A DNA stretch of 64,000 nt from the NCBI GenBank assembly GCA_030147945.1, contig JASBUL010000056.1, positions 1 to 64,000 of the forward strand, read 5' to 3'. Both the position numbers and the translations under genes were made by a program. The notes beneath the pieces were generated by a model. That model did no database searches, was not told the origin of the DNA, and saw only the letters and a list, made by a program, of their open reading frames with translations. The stretch's first letter is position 1; every line of letters begins with the position of its first letter. This stretch comes from Oceanococcus sp. (GTDB lineage: Bacteria; Pseudomonadota; Gammaproteobacteria; Nevskiales; Oceanococcaceae). Below, one piece after another: positions 17,268 to 25,621 of the stretch.

Positions 17268-17945
17268 ATGTCACGAAAAAAGCCTTACGAAGATGGTTGC
17301 GCCACAGCCCATGCCTTAGATCTCATCGGCGAGCGCTGGGCGCTTTTGATCGTGCGTGAATTGATACCGGGGCCCAAACGATTCAGCGACATCAAGGCAG
17401 CGCTACCTGGCGTGAGCAGCAACATCCTGACCAATCGGCTGCACGACCTGGAGGCAGGCCATGTGCTGATTCGGGATCAGCTTCCACCCCCGGTCGCAGC
17501 TCAGGTTTATCGCTTGACTCAATGGGGAGCGGAATTGGAACCGCTGATTATGGCGATAGGGGCATGGGCAGCGAAATCCCCGGCGCTTGTGCCGGGTAAG
17601 CCCATGAGTGCGGCGTCTGTGATGTTGTCTTTTCGCACGATGTTTTGTGCCGAGCGGGCTAGAGGCAAAAGCATGAAGCTGGCGCTGGCACTTGATGGTG
17701 TCCCTCACCGGGCCACTGTTGAGGGCGCCAACTTCACGATAGAGCTTGGCGAGATGGAAGCACCCGATGTGTCGGTGTCTGGAGATCCCAACTTGCTTGC
17801 TGGCATTGTTTACGGTGGGTTGAGTATCGAATCAGCCGAGCAATCGGGGTTGCATATACTCGGCTCTCGCGAACTGTTAGCAACGTTCGCCACTTTCTTT
17901 CCGCTGCCACAAAAGGCAGAGGCTACGGCCCAACAACATGATTGA
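17268..17945 (+). CDS. HxlR-family transcriptional regulator with C-terminal SCP2-like domain
   Basis: The first ~100 of 225 residues form a winged helix of the HxlR type (Gly-Glu-Arg-Trp-Ala-Leu-Leu-Ile-Val-Arg-Glu-Leu; Ser-Ser-Asn-Ile-Leu-Thr-Asn-Arg-Leu; then the wing). The last ~110 residues resemble an SCP2-like ligand-binding domain, an arrangement seen in a subset of HxlR proteins and possibly a sensor for a hydrophobic effector. It probably controls the divergent DUF1428-VOC pair and itself. This segment looks less G+C-rich than its surroundings. Confidence 0.85.
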   Translation: MSRKKPYEDGCATAHALDLIGERWALLIVRELIPGPKRFSDIKAALPGVSSNILTNRLHDLEAGHVLIRDQLPPPVAAQVYRLTQWGAELEPLIMAIGAWAAKSPALVPGKPMSAASVMLSFRTMFCAERARGKSMKLALALDGVPHRATVEGANFTIELGEMEAPDVSVSGDPNLLAGIVYGGLSIESAEQSGLHILGSRELLATFATFFPLPQKAEATAQQHD

Positions 17946-18081
17946 TGCGGCCAGGAAGGAGCCGCGCCACCGTGGCCAGCAGCGCAAAGAGTCGGGTGGT
18001 CAGGCGGATGAATCACAGCAAATTTAAGAGCCTGTCACTTGCTGTGTCAGGCAGGGCGGATTGGCAGAATCAAGCGGCCTT

Positions 18082-19479
18082 CTATGCCTCCAGCACGCGC
18101 GCAAGCGCTGCGTTGAGCTGCGGGCGCATGTCCAGTTCGCAACCGAGGTGGCCGAGCAGCATGTAGACGCCGGCGAGGCGGCGGTGCAGAAAGATGATTT
18201 CACGCGGGGGCATTTTGAAATGCACGCTGGCAGCCGCGCGTGAGAGCAGCTTGCCTGCTTCCACGAACACGTCACCACGGGCCCAGCGATAGGCGCCGTC
18301 GGGCAGGAACATTTCCGGGCGCACATCGTCGTGGTCGGCGCAGAATGGCTCCATGATCTGGCAGATCATGCGGTAGAAATCCATCTTGACCGACTCGGGG
18401 AAGCGCGCTTCCATCAGCCCGATACCGCAGGCGCCGTCTATCACCGCTTGTGGATCGCGGTCGATCCCGCCGCGCAGGATGCGTGCGTAGGCGCGGACGA
18501 ATTCAGGCGGGAATGCGCGCGTGGCGCCGAAATCTAGCAGGACGATGCGCGGCGCCTGCGCGTCCTCAAGCCGGATGCGGTAGTTGCCGTAGTGTGGATC
18601 GGTCTGGACCAGGTGCCAGTCGAAAAATTCGCTGCAGAACAGCTCGAAAAACGCGCGCCCCAGTGCGTTGCGTTGCGTCTGGCTGAGCGTGCGGACCGCT
18701 TGGCTTTTGAGCGATTCGCCGTGCTCGAAGCTCATCAGGATGAGGGCATCGGTGCAGTAGTCATCAATCAGCTCGGGCACGATGAAACGCGGGTCATCGG
18801 CCAGGCGCTGCCTGAAGATGCGGGTCATGCGTGCTTCGTGAGCGTAGTCCACCTCGCGGTGAAGCATTTCGCGGATTTCGTCGAGCAGGGCCTGCGGCGA
18901 GAGATGTTCGGGAATGAACTGGCCGAGGCTGAGCAGGCGCCCAATGGTGCGCATATCGGAATCGATTGCGCCATCGACCCCGGGGTAACGGATTTTGATG
19001 CACAGGGTGCGTGCGTCGCCATCCAGCTGGGCAACATGCGCCTGACCCAATGAGGCGGCGGCGATGGGCTGCGGATCGATGTGCAATTTGCTCAGGCGCG
19101 CTTCGCCCAGCGTGCTGCGCACCACCGGTTCGACCACCGACCAGTCGACGTGGACGGTGTCATCCTGCAGGCTTTGCAGGATTTCGACCGCTTCCGGTGG
19201 CATGAAGTACTGGCCGTACAGCGACAGCATCTGGCCCGCTTTCATCACGCTGCCCTTGAGCTGGCCAAGCTGATCAACGAAATGCTGCACCTCGCGGATC
19301 ACGAAGGCTTTGTTGGCTTGTTCGCGCTGGTCGGCGCTGCGGAACAGGTTGCCCAGGCCGTGGCCGGCCGCGCGCACGCCGGCGCCCACGCCCATCCGGG
19401 TCATGGTCATGTTGCGCTGCATGGGCCGGGTTTGCAGGGTTTTCAGGCTGGGTTTGCGCGGTTTGTCGGAATCGCTCAT
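18082..19479 (-). CDS. ABC1/UbiB-family atypical kinase
   Basis: The 465-residue protein has the ABC1 family signatures: a Lys-x-Gly-Gln motif (Met-Lys-Ala-Gly-Gln), the Ala-rich loop Ala-Ala-Ala-Ser-Leu-Gly-Gln in place of a glycine loop, the Ile-Lys-Ile-Arg lysine, the catalytic-type Asp-Pro-His-Tyr-Gly-Asn and the Asp-Phe-Gly metal site. Relatives support ubiquinone synthesis or lipid homeostasis. I chose ATG 19479 because AAGAGA precedes it and the family N terminus follows; a longer frame runs antisense into the next gene. It diverges from the CoA-transferase across 42 bp. The 136 bp on its downstream side hold no clear gene. Confidence 0.88.
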   Translation of the reverse strand: MSDSDKPRKPSLKTLQTRPMQRNMTMTRMGVGAGVRAAGHGLGNLFRSADQREQANKAFVIREVQHFVDQLGQLKGSVMKAGQMLSLYGQYFMPPEAVEILQSLQDDTVHVDWSVVEPVVRSTLGEARLSKLHIDPQPIAAASLGQAHVAQLDGDARTLCIKIRYPGVDGAIDSDMRTIGRLLSLGQFIPEHLSPQALLDEIREMLHREVDYAHEARMTRIFRQRLADDPRFIVPELIDDYCTDALILMSFEHGESLKSQAVRTLSQTQRNALGRAFFELFCSEFFDWHLVQTDPHYGNYRIRLEDAQAPRIVLLDFGATRAFPPEFVRAYARILRGGIDRDPQAVIDGACGIGLMEARFPESVKMDFYRMICQIMEPFCADHDDVRPEMFLPDGAYRWARGDVFVEAGKLLSRAAASVHFKMPPREIIFLHRRLAGVYMLLGHLGCELDMRPQLNAALARVLEA

Positions 19480-19521
19480 GCCGTCTCTTGGGAAAACTTG
19501 CGGGGCTATTGTAGTCGGCCT

Positions 19522-20775
19522 ATGTTGCCGCTCGTGAATGTTGCGACTGAACACAACTTGCCCGACCAGCTGCTCGCCGGGGCGCACTTTGGTCTGCCGC
19601 GCGATGACGTGGCGGCACGCTATGCGCGCGTGCTGCTGAGCACGCTGGGGGCAGAGGTGCAGCTGGGCGCACAGGCCTGCGGACCGAGCCCGGCACAGGC
19701 CTGGCAGGACAGCGGCTTGGCGGCTATCACCGGGCCATCGGGTGAGGCCGGCCTGGAGTGCCCGGCGCCGCTGGCCAGCTGCGCCGACGGGGTGATGCTG
19801 GCGATCGAAGCGGTACAAGCCCGCACGCTGCCATGGCTGGGCCGGCGCCTGCTTGGTATGCGTCGCTGCTCACATCCCTTGCGTGCTGGTGGTCGTGTGT
19901 CGGCCAATGGCAGCTGTCGCCTGCTGGCCAGTGCCGATGGCGATATCGCGCTCAATCTGGCCCGTTCGGAGGACTGGCAGCTGCTGCCTGCCTGGCTCGA
20001 ATGCGAGGGCGTTGACAGCTGGTCGACGGTGACGGCGCGAGTGGCAACACGACGTCGTGCCGAGTTGCTGGAACGGGCCCGCTGGATGGGCCTGGCGGTG
20101 GCGCCGAGCGTAGCCCCGTCGGCGCGCCCCTGGCTGCACGCCGCGCAGCTCAGCGCGGGGCCTGCCAAAGTCTCAACGCGCTATAAGGTGATTGATTTGA
20201 GCGCGCTGTGGGCCGGGCCTCTGTGCAGTTTTCTGCTCGCCGGCTGCGGGGCCGAGGTGCTACGTGTGGAACATCCGCAGCGTCCCGATGGCGCCCGGCT
20301 CGGACCAACCGCATTCTTTGACAGCCTGAATGCAGGCAAGGCGACGTGCGCGCTGGATCTGGCCACGCGGGAGGGCCGCGATGCGCTGCTGGCACTCATT
20401 GCCGAGGCTGATGTGGTGATCGAAGGGTCGCGCCCACGGGCGCTGCGTCAGCTCGGTGTGGACGCTGAGGCGCTGGTCCGGCAGCATCCCGGGCTGTGCT
20501 GGTTGAGCATCACCGGGTACGGGCGCGGTGCACCTGAAGCCGACTGGATAGCCTTTGGCGATGATGCGGCCGTGGCGGCGGGTCTGAGTGAGCTGATGCG
20601 CGCGCGATACGGCGAGGCCCTGTTTTGCGGCGACGCGCTGGCCGATCCCTTGACCGGCATGCACGCGGCGCTGGCTGTGCTGGCGGCACGACGCGCGGGC
20701 TGCGGTGGCCTGTTTTCGGTGCCGCTGCGCGATGTCACCGCGCATGCCATCACTGCCGGCCTGAAGGTGCTCTAG
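19522..20775 (+). CDS. Family III CoA-transferase with unusual domain order
   Basis: The second half of this 417-residue protein (from about residue 220) is the CaiB/BaiF N-terminal domain: Val-Ile-Asp-Leu-Ser-Ala-Leu-Trp-Ala-Gly-Pro, Gly-Ala-Glu-Val-Leu-Arg-Val-Glu, Val-Val-Ile-Glu-Gly-Ser-Arg-Pro and Ile-Thr-Gly-Tyr-Gly-Arg-Gly, then a catalytic-type Asp in Gly-Asp-Ala-Leu-Ala-Asp-Pro-Leu-Thr-Gly. That domain normally comes first. The leading 215 residues look like a diverged CoA-transferase half, with a Leu-Leu-Glu-Arg-Ala-Arg region usual near the C terminus. It could be a permuted or rearranged tandem enzyme. No clear ribosome-binding site precedes the ATG. Confidence 0.7.
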   Translation: MLPLVNVATEHNLPDQLLAGAHFGLPRDDVAARYARVLLSTLGAEVQLGAQACGPSPAQAWQDSGLAAITGPSGEAGLECPAPLASCADGVMLAIEAVQARTLPWLGRRLLGMRRCSHPLRAGGRVSANGSCRLLASADGDIALNLARSEDWQLLPAWLECEGVDSWSTVTARVATRRRAELLERARWMGLAVAPSVAPSARPWLHAAQLSAGPAKVSTRYKVIDLSALWAGPLCSFLLAGCGAEVLRVEHPQRPDGARLGPTAFFDSLNAGKATCALDLATREGRDALLALIAEADVVIEGSRPRALRQLGVDAEALVRQHPGLCWLSITGYGRGAPEADWIAFGDDAAVAAGLSELMRARYGEALFCGDALADPLTGMHAALAVLAARRAGCGGLFSVPLRDVTAHAITAGLKVL

Positions 20776-21797
20776 GCCTGCAACCAGCGGCGCTGAGAAA
20801 CCTGCTCCTTGACCACATCGAGGACATCGCTGATCGCCAGCATCAGCTCATCCGAGCCGCCCGAGTCCACCCCTGCATCAATCAGGCCTTCCATGATGGC
20901 GTTGCAGATGTCGTTGAACAGCAGCTCGAATTCTTCGCTGGACAGACGTCCGATCAGTTCATCCAGGGCGCGGCACACAATGTCGGTGATCGCGTTGTTG
21001 AGCAGATCGCCGACCACGCCACCAACCATGGGGATGCGGTCGATGATCTTGATTTCGCGGTTCTCACGCACGGCTTGCGTCACCGCCTGGGTTACGAAGC
21101 GGTGCAGGTCGTCGCGGGCGCTGGCGTAGCCGCGCTGTCCCAGGGATACCAGCTTGTCGCGTAGGGCGTCGGCGATGATCTGCTGGCGTGGCTGCACAAC
21201 CTGGCGCAGGATTTTCTGATCCAGATCGCCCGAGGCGCCAATCTCTTCCTGCACGCCGCTGAGCACACGCACCACCACGCGGTCGGAAATCTCTTCCATG
21301 ATGACGTCATAGATGCGCTTGCCCCATTGGTAGGGCACCCAGGTGGTGTAGTCGATCAGGCCCAGCTTCTGCAGGCGCAGCAGAATGGCGAACACACGCA
21401 GTACCCGAAGCCAGCGCAGGCCGGCAACCGGTATGCAGCCGAGAATGTCGTACCAGTGCAGGACCGGGTAGGCCATCCAGTGCGAGTAGCGCCGATGCCA
21501 CAGGGCTTCAGCCCAGCGTAGCAGGAACTCGCTGATGAACACGCTGACGAAGATCAGGTCGATGCGAAAGAAGTGATTGTGGACAACGCTGTAGCTGTCC
21601 AGCCAGGCATCGGGGACCAGCCAGGCCATCATGCTGCGCAGTTCCGGCACGGCCCAGGCCGAATCGAACAGAATCCAGATCAGATTGACCACCGCCAGTG
21701 TGACCATGGCCAGGTCGATGGCCAGCCCGAGAAAACCCAGCTGGCGCTCGTGGCGGCGCAGCTGCGCCGGATCGTGGGTGTCGGCTGCTCTGCTCAT
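20772..21797 (-). CDS. Membrane protein with voltage-sensor-like helices and long cytoplasmic domain
   Basis: The first ~140 of 341 residues contain helices resembling S1-S4 of voltage-gated channels: a hydrophobic helix at ~22-45, an S2-like Ser-Glu-Phe-Leu-Leu-Arg segment, an S3-like Trp-Tyr-Asp-Ile-Leu and an arginine-repeat S4-like segment (Arg-Trp-Leu-Arg-Val-Leu-Arg-Val). No S5-pore-S6 follows. Instead about 200 mostly helical soluble residues extend to the end. It may be a proton- or voltage-sensing protein, or a channel relative that lost its pore. Its stop shares CTAG with the converging CoA-transferase stop. Confidence 0.65.
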   Translation of the reverse strand: MSRAADTHDPAQLRRHERQLGFLGLAIDLAMVTLAVVNLIWILFDSAWAVPELRSMMAWLVPDAWLDSYSVVHNHFFRIDLIFVSVFISEFLLRWAEALWHRRYSHWMAYPVLHWYDILGCIPVAGLRWLRVLRVFAILLRLQKLGLIDYTTWVPYQWGKRIYDVIMEEISDRVVVRVLSGVQEEIGASGDLDQKILRQVVQPRQQIIADALRDKLVSLGQRGYASARDDLHRFVTQAVTQAVRENREIKIIDRIPMVGGVVGDLLNNAITDIVCRALDELIGRLSSEEFELLFNDICNAIMEGLIDAGVDSGGSDELMLAISDVLDVVKEQVSQRRWLQA

Positions 21798-21828
21798 GGC
21801 GGCATTATGGCACGCTCAAAACAAGCGC

Positions 21829-23307
21829 ATGAGCGGTTGCTGGCTTAGACTTTCGGGCGTGAATGCAGTGTCTGAAACAGGTGGATTTTTCGACGGTTGG
21901 GTGCGCAACGCCCGACTCATGGACGGGCGCCTGGTTGACCTGTGCGTGCAGGCGGGCGCGGTGGTCGCGCTCGGGCCTGCGCTGGCGCCGGCCACTGCGA
22001 AGGGTTTGGATGCCGAGGGCCGCGCGCTGAGTCCGGCGCTGGTCGATCATCATCTGCATCTGTATGCCGCGGCGGCGGCGCTGGATTCGCTGAACTGTGC
22101 GCCGCCGCAGATTCGCTGCCCTGCGGATCTGCATGCCGCCGTGGCCTCGGCGACCCCTGGTGGCGATGGCTGGATCAGGGCGGTGGCCTATCACCCAAGC
22201 AACGGCGGTGAGATTGATCGCGCCACTCTGGATGCCTGGCGGCCTGATGTGCCGGTGCGCGTACAGCATGTCAGCGGGCGCCGCTGGACGCTCAACAGTG
22301 CAGGGCTTGAGGCGCTGGGCGAAGATGGACCGTGGCAGAGCGAGCAGGATCGGGCGAACGGCCATCTGCTTGATCAGGACAGCTGGCTGAGCGCCAGACT
22401 GCGTCAGCGGCGTGGCAGCCAACCGCCGGATCTGAGCCGCATTTCGCGCACGCTGGCATCCTTTGGCGTGGTGGCGGTGACCGACACCGGGCCGGCCAAC
22501 AATGCGACCACGCTGGCCCAGTTGCGTGCAGCGGTGGCGAGTGGCGCCGTGCGCCAGCACATGCAGATGATGGGCGATGCCAGCCTGGATGCGTTGTATG
22601 TTGCCGCGGCCGTCGGCCGCGATCGGGTTGCCGTGGGGCCGCACAAATTTCACCTGCTGGAGTCGGAGCTGCCGGATTTCGATGGGCTGTGTGAGGCGAT
22701 TGCGCGCAGCCATGCGCATCAGCGTCCGGTGGCTTTTCATTGCGTTACGCGCAGCGAACTGGTGTTTGCACTGGCGGCGCTGGAGAGTGTCGGCGTGATG
22801 GTCGGGGATCGCATCGAGCATGCCGGCGTCTGTCCGGATGAGCAAGCTCAGATCATCGCCAGACTGGGTTTGTGGGTGGTGACCCAGCCCGAGTTCATCT
22901 ACTCCAAGGGCGATCGCTATCTCGAAGAGGTGGCCGCCGAAGACCAACCGTGGTTGTACCGTCTGGCGGGTCTGCGTCGCGCGGGGGTGAGTCTGGCGGC
23001 CAGTTCGGATGCACCTTATGGCGCGCTCAATCCGTGGCAGGGCATTGCGGCAGCGATGCAGCGGCGGACGCGCTTGGGGCGCTGCCTTGGAGGCGACGAA
23101 GCGCTGGCCCTCAACGATGCATTGAGCCTGTATACGGGATCGTTGCAGGCGCCGGGTAGCGCAGCACCCGCGCTTGTTGTTGGCGGTGCGGCAAATCTGT
23201 GTGTGCTGGATCGCAGCTGGGCTGATGTTGCAAACCACCCCGCCTCGACCCGAGCGTTGCTGACCTTGGCCCAAGGACGCGTCCTGTGGGGGCAGCGCGG
23301 CGTCTAG
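21829..23307 (+). CDS. Metal-dependent amidohydrolase (YtcJ-like)
   Basis: About 490 residues with amidohydrolase-superfamily metal ligands: His-x-His in Val-Asp-His-His-Leu-His, a later Phe-His-Cys, Arg-Ile-Glu-His-Ala-Gly and Ser-Ser-Asp-Ala-Pro-Tyr. This order suits the YtcJ-like group that hydrolyses amide or related bonds; the substrate is unknown. The start is uncertain: ATG 21829 and GTG 21859 are both in frame and neither has a good ribosome-binding site. It diverges from the voltage-sensor-like gene. Confidence 0.75.
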   Translation: MSGCWLRLSGVNAVSETGGFFDGWVRNARLMDGRLVDLCVQAGAVVALGPALAPATAKGLDAEGRALSPALVDHHLHLYAAAAALDSLNCAPPQIRCPADLHAAVASATPGGDGWIRAVAYHPSNGGEIDRATLDAWRPDVPVRVQHVSGRRWTLNSAGLEALGEDGPWQSEQDRANGHLLDQDSWLSARLRQRRGSQPPDLSRISRTLASFGVVAVTDTGPANNATTLAQLRAAVASGAVRQHMQMMGDASLDALYVAAAVGRDRVAVGPHKFHLLESELPDFDGLCEAIARSHAHQRPVAFHCVTRSELVFALAALESVGVMVGDRIEHAGVCPDEQAQIIARLGLWVVTQPEFIYSKGDRYLEEVAAEDQPWLYRLAGLRRAGVSLAASSDAPYGALNPWQGIAAAMQRRTRLGRCLGGDEALALNDALSLYTGSLQAPGSAAPALVVGGAANLCVLDRSWADVANHPASTRALLTLAQGRVLWGQRGV

Positions 23308-23349
23308 TCACCCAATTGGACGATTCAGGCCGACCAGCCATCTGGGACA

Positions 23350-23377
23350 TTGTCGATCTTGAAAATACCGATATAGG
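23350..23377 (+). promoter_or_regulatory. Possible sigma70 promoter for rubredoxin
   Basis: TTGTCG at 23350-23355 and TATAGG at 23372-23377 are 16 bp apart, about 50 bp upstream of the rubredoxin start. The match is moderate and was judged by eye. Confidence 0.35.
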
Positions 23378-23423
23378 CCGACCGTGCGCGGTCCGGCAGC
23401 AATGATCCCAAGGATGTAACACG

Positions 23424-23591
23424 ATGAGAAAATGGGTCTGCGACATCTGCGGATTCGTCTACGACGAAGCCGAAGGACTGCCCGACGACGATATTCCCCC
23501 CGGCACCCGGTTTGAGGATTTACCGGACGACTGGGAGTGCCCGGAATGTGGCTCACCCAAGGATTCTTTCGTCCTGCTTGAAGACGAGTAA
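23424..23591 (+). CDS. Rubredoxin
   Basis: A complete 55-residue rubredoxin: Cys6-x2-Cys9 and Cys39-x2-Cys42 bind one iron, with the family's Val-Tyr-Asp-Glu and [12 protein letters not shown] segments between them. An AAGGAT site precedes the ATG. Rubredoxins of this size carry single electrons to alkane hydroxylases or other oxidases. No AlkB gene is in the window, but a reductase of the matching class lies at 30181-31401. Confidence 0.95.
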   Translation: MRKWVCDICGFVYDEAEGLPDDDIPPGTRFEDLPDDWECPECGSPKDSFVLLEDE

Positions 23592-24122
<531 letters not shown>

Positions 24123-24148
24123 CAGGCCGAAGTGCGAAGGAGCGAAAA

Positions 24149-25522
24149 ATGAGACTTTTGAAGGTTGTTGGGTGGAGCGCCGCTGCCCTGACGATGGCAT
24201 GGGGCAGCATGGCGATGGCCAAGTCGACCCCGGAAGAGATCGCCAGCCTCGGTGGTGACACCTACACCTGCATGGGTGCAGAACGGGCCGGTACCTCCGG
24301 CGGTGTGGCCGAGTACACCGGCAAGTGGTTCAAGACCTGGCCGGGCGTGAGCAGCGAGCACGGTTACGAGCCTGGCCCGTACAAGGATGAGAAGCCGCTC
24401 TACACCATCACCGCGTCGAACATGGGGCAGTACGATGCGCTGATGACGCCGGGGCAGAAGGCGTTGATGAGCAAGTACCCCGACACCTTCAAGATGCACG
24501 TCTATCCCAGTCATCGCGATTTCCGCTTCGACGACTGGGTTTGTGACGTGGTCAAGAAGAATGCGGCGACGTCGGAGATCATCGATGATGGCCTGGGTGT
24601 GACCGGTATCGGTGGTGCCCATCCGTTCCCGTTCCCGAAAAATGGCCTCGAAGCTATTTACAACGCGATTTTGCCGCACCGCGCGTGGACCGAGAAAGTG
24701 GTCTTCGACATCGCCGATGTCTATTCCAATGGCACGGTGGCGTGGGGCCGGGCGCGGTTCATGACCATGAACCCGGGCAACAATCCCGATCGCAGCGGTC
24801 GCATTCCGCAGTACACCGACCACATCAATGCCTTCTTCTATCAGGGTTTCCTGTTGCCGGACCGTGAGAAGGGCTTTGTTGCGGTGGGTTATCAGCCGAA
24901 CAACTTCAAGAGCGATGCAACCCAGTCCTGGCAGTACCTGCCCGGGATTCGCCGGGTGCGCAAAGCGCCAGAAATCGGTTTCGATTACCCGGTGCCGCCG
25001 TCCGGTCTGCGGACCGTGGATGATGACTACCTGTTCAACGGTTCACCGGAGCGCTACACCTGGACACTGGTGGGCAAGAAGGAAATGCTGATCCCGTATC
25101 ACAACTTCAAGTTCAACAGTCCGGAGCTGACCTACGACGAGCTGATTCAGGAAGGCACGGTCAATGCCGATCACCTGCGCTACGAGCTGCATCGCGTGTG
25201 GGTGATCGAAGGCAACCTCAAGGATGGTGTGCGCCACATCTATCAGAAACGTCGTCTGTACGTGGATGAAGACACCTGGCTGACCATGTGGGCAGACAAC
25301 TACGATGGCCGCGGTGAACTGTGGCGCGCCAATCTGGCAGCGTTCTTCTATTCGCAGGAGTCCGGCACCTTCCACCGCGGCGCGTCGATCTATCACGATC
25401 TGACCTCGGGCAACTACGAGGCGACGTATCTGGTCAATGAGCGGGAAAACTGGTGGCGTATCAACACGCCGCTCAAGCCGGCCATGTTCAGCCCTGAGGC
25501 GGCAGCGCGTAGCGGTCACTGA
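24149..25522 (+). CDS. DUF1329 protein (second copy)
   Basis: The 457-residue precursor has a signal peptide ending near Ala-Met-Ala-Lys and shares the first copy's signatures: Tyr-Lys-Met/Phe-Lys-Met then Tyr-Pro-Ser, Gly-Xaa-Pro-Phe-Pro-Phe-Pro and Met-Leu-Ile-Pro-Tyr-His-Asn-Phe-Lys-Phe-Asn-Ser-Pro. The start is set by GAAGGAG. Unlike the first copy it has no Ycf48-like or MMPL gene after it. Its DUF1302 partner may be the gene ending at 26709. The two copies are clearly diverged. Confidence 0.87.
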   Translation: MRLLKVVGWSAAALTMAWGSMAMAKSTPEEIASLGGDTYTCMGAERAGTSGGVAEYTGKWFKTWPGVSSEHGYEPGPYKDEKPLYTITASNMGQYDALMTPGQKALMSKYPDTFKMHVYPSHRDFRFDDWVCDVVKKNAATSEIIDDGLGVTGIGGAHPFPFPKNGLEAIYNAILPHRAWTEKVVFDIADVYSNGTVAWGRARFMTMNPGNNPDRSGRIPQYTDHINAFFYQGFLLPDREKGFVAVGYQPNNFKSDATQSWQYLPGIRRVRKAPEIGFDYPVPPSGLRTVDDDYLFNGSPERYTWTLVGKKEMLIPYHNFKFNSPELTYDELIQEGTVNADHLRYELHRVWVIEGNLKDGVRHIYQKRRLYVDEDTWLTMWADNYDGRGELWRANLAAFFYSQESGTFHRGASIYHDLTSGNYEATYLVNERENWWRINTPLKPAMFSPEAAARSGH

Positions 25523-25529
25523 GTGGGCA

Positions 25530-25601
25530 GGGCATGCGCCGCAGCTTGCGGCGCATGCCCTTCACATACAAAAAAGCGCGGTTAGAACCGCGCTTTTTTT
25601 T
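25530..25601 (+). terminator. Tandem hairpins, the second a rho-independent terminator
   Basis: A perfect 14-bp stem (GGGCATGCGCCGCA and its complement, 25530-25560, 3-base loop) follows the DUF1329 stop by 7 bp but has no T-run. A second hairpin, AGCGCGGTT/AACCGCGCT at 25575-25594, ends in eight T and has an A-run before it, so it can terminate both strands. Confidence 0.88.
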
Positions 25602-25621
25602 GTGCTGTCGATCGCCCCTGC

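Noticed and set aside
17935-18016. Short minus-strand stretch reading like a membrane-helix gene fragment
   Set aside because: About 25 residues only, bounded by stops and overlapping the end of the HxlR gene; too short to call a gene remnant.
21805-23274. Minus-strand frame of 489 codons over the amidohydrolase
   Set aside because: Antisense shadow; the plus strand carries the amidohydrolase metal-ligand motifs.
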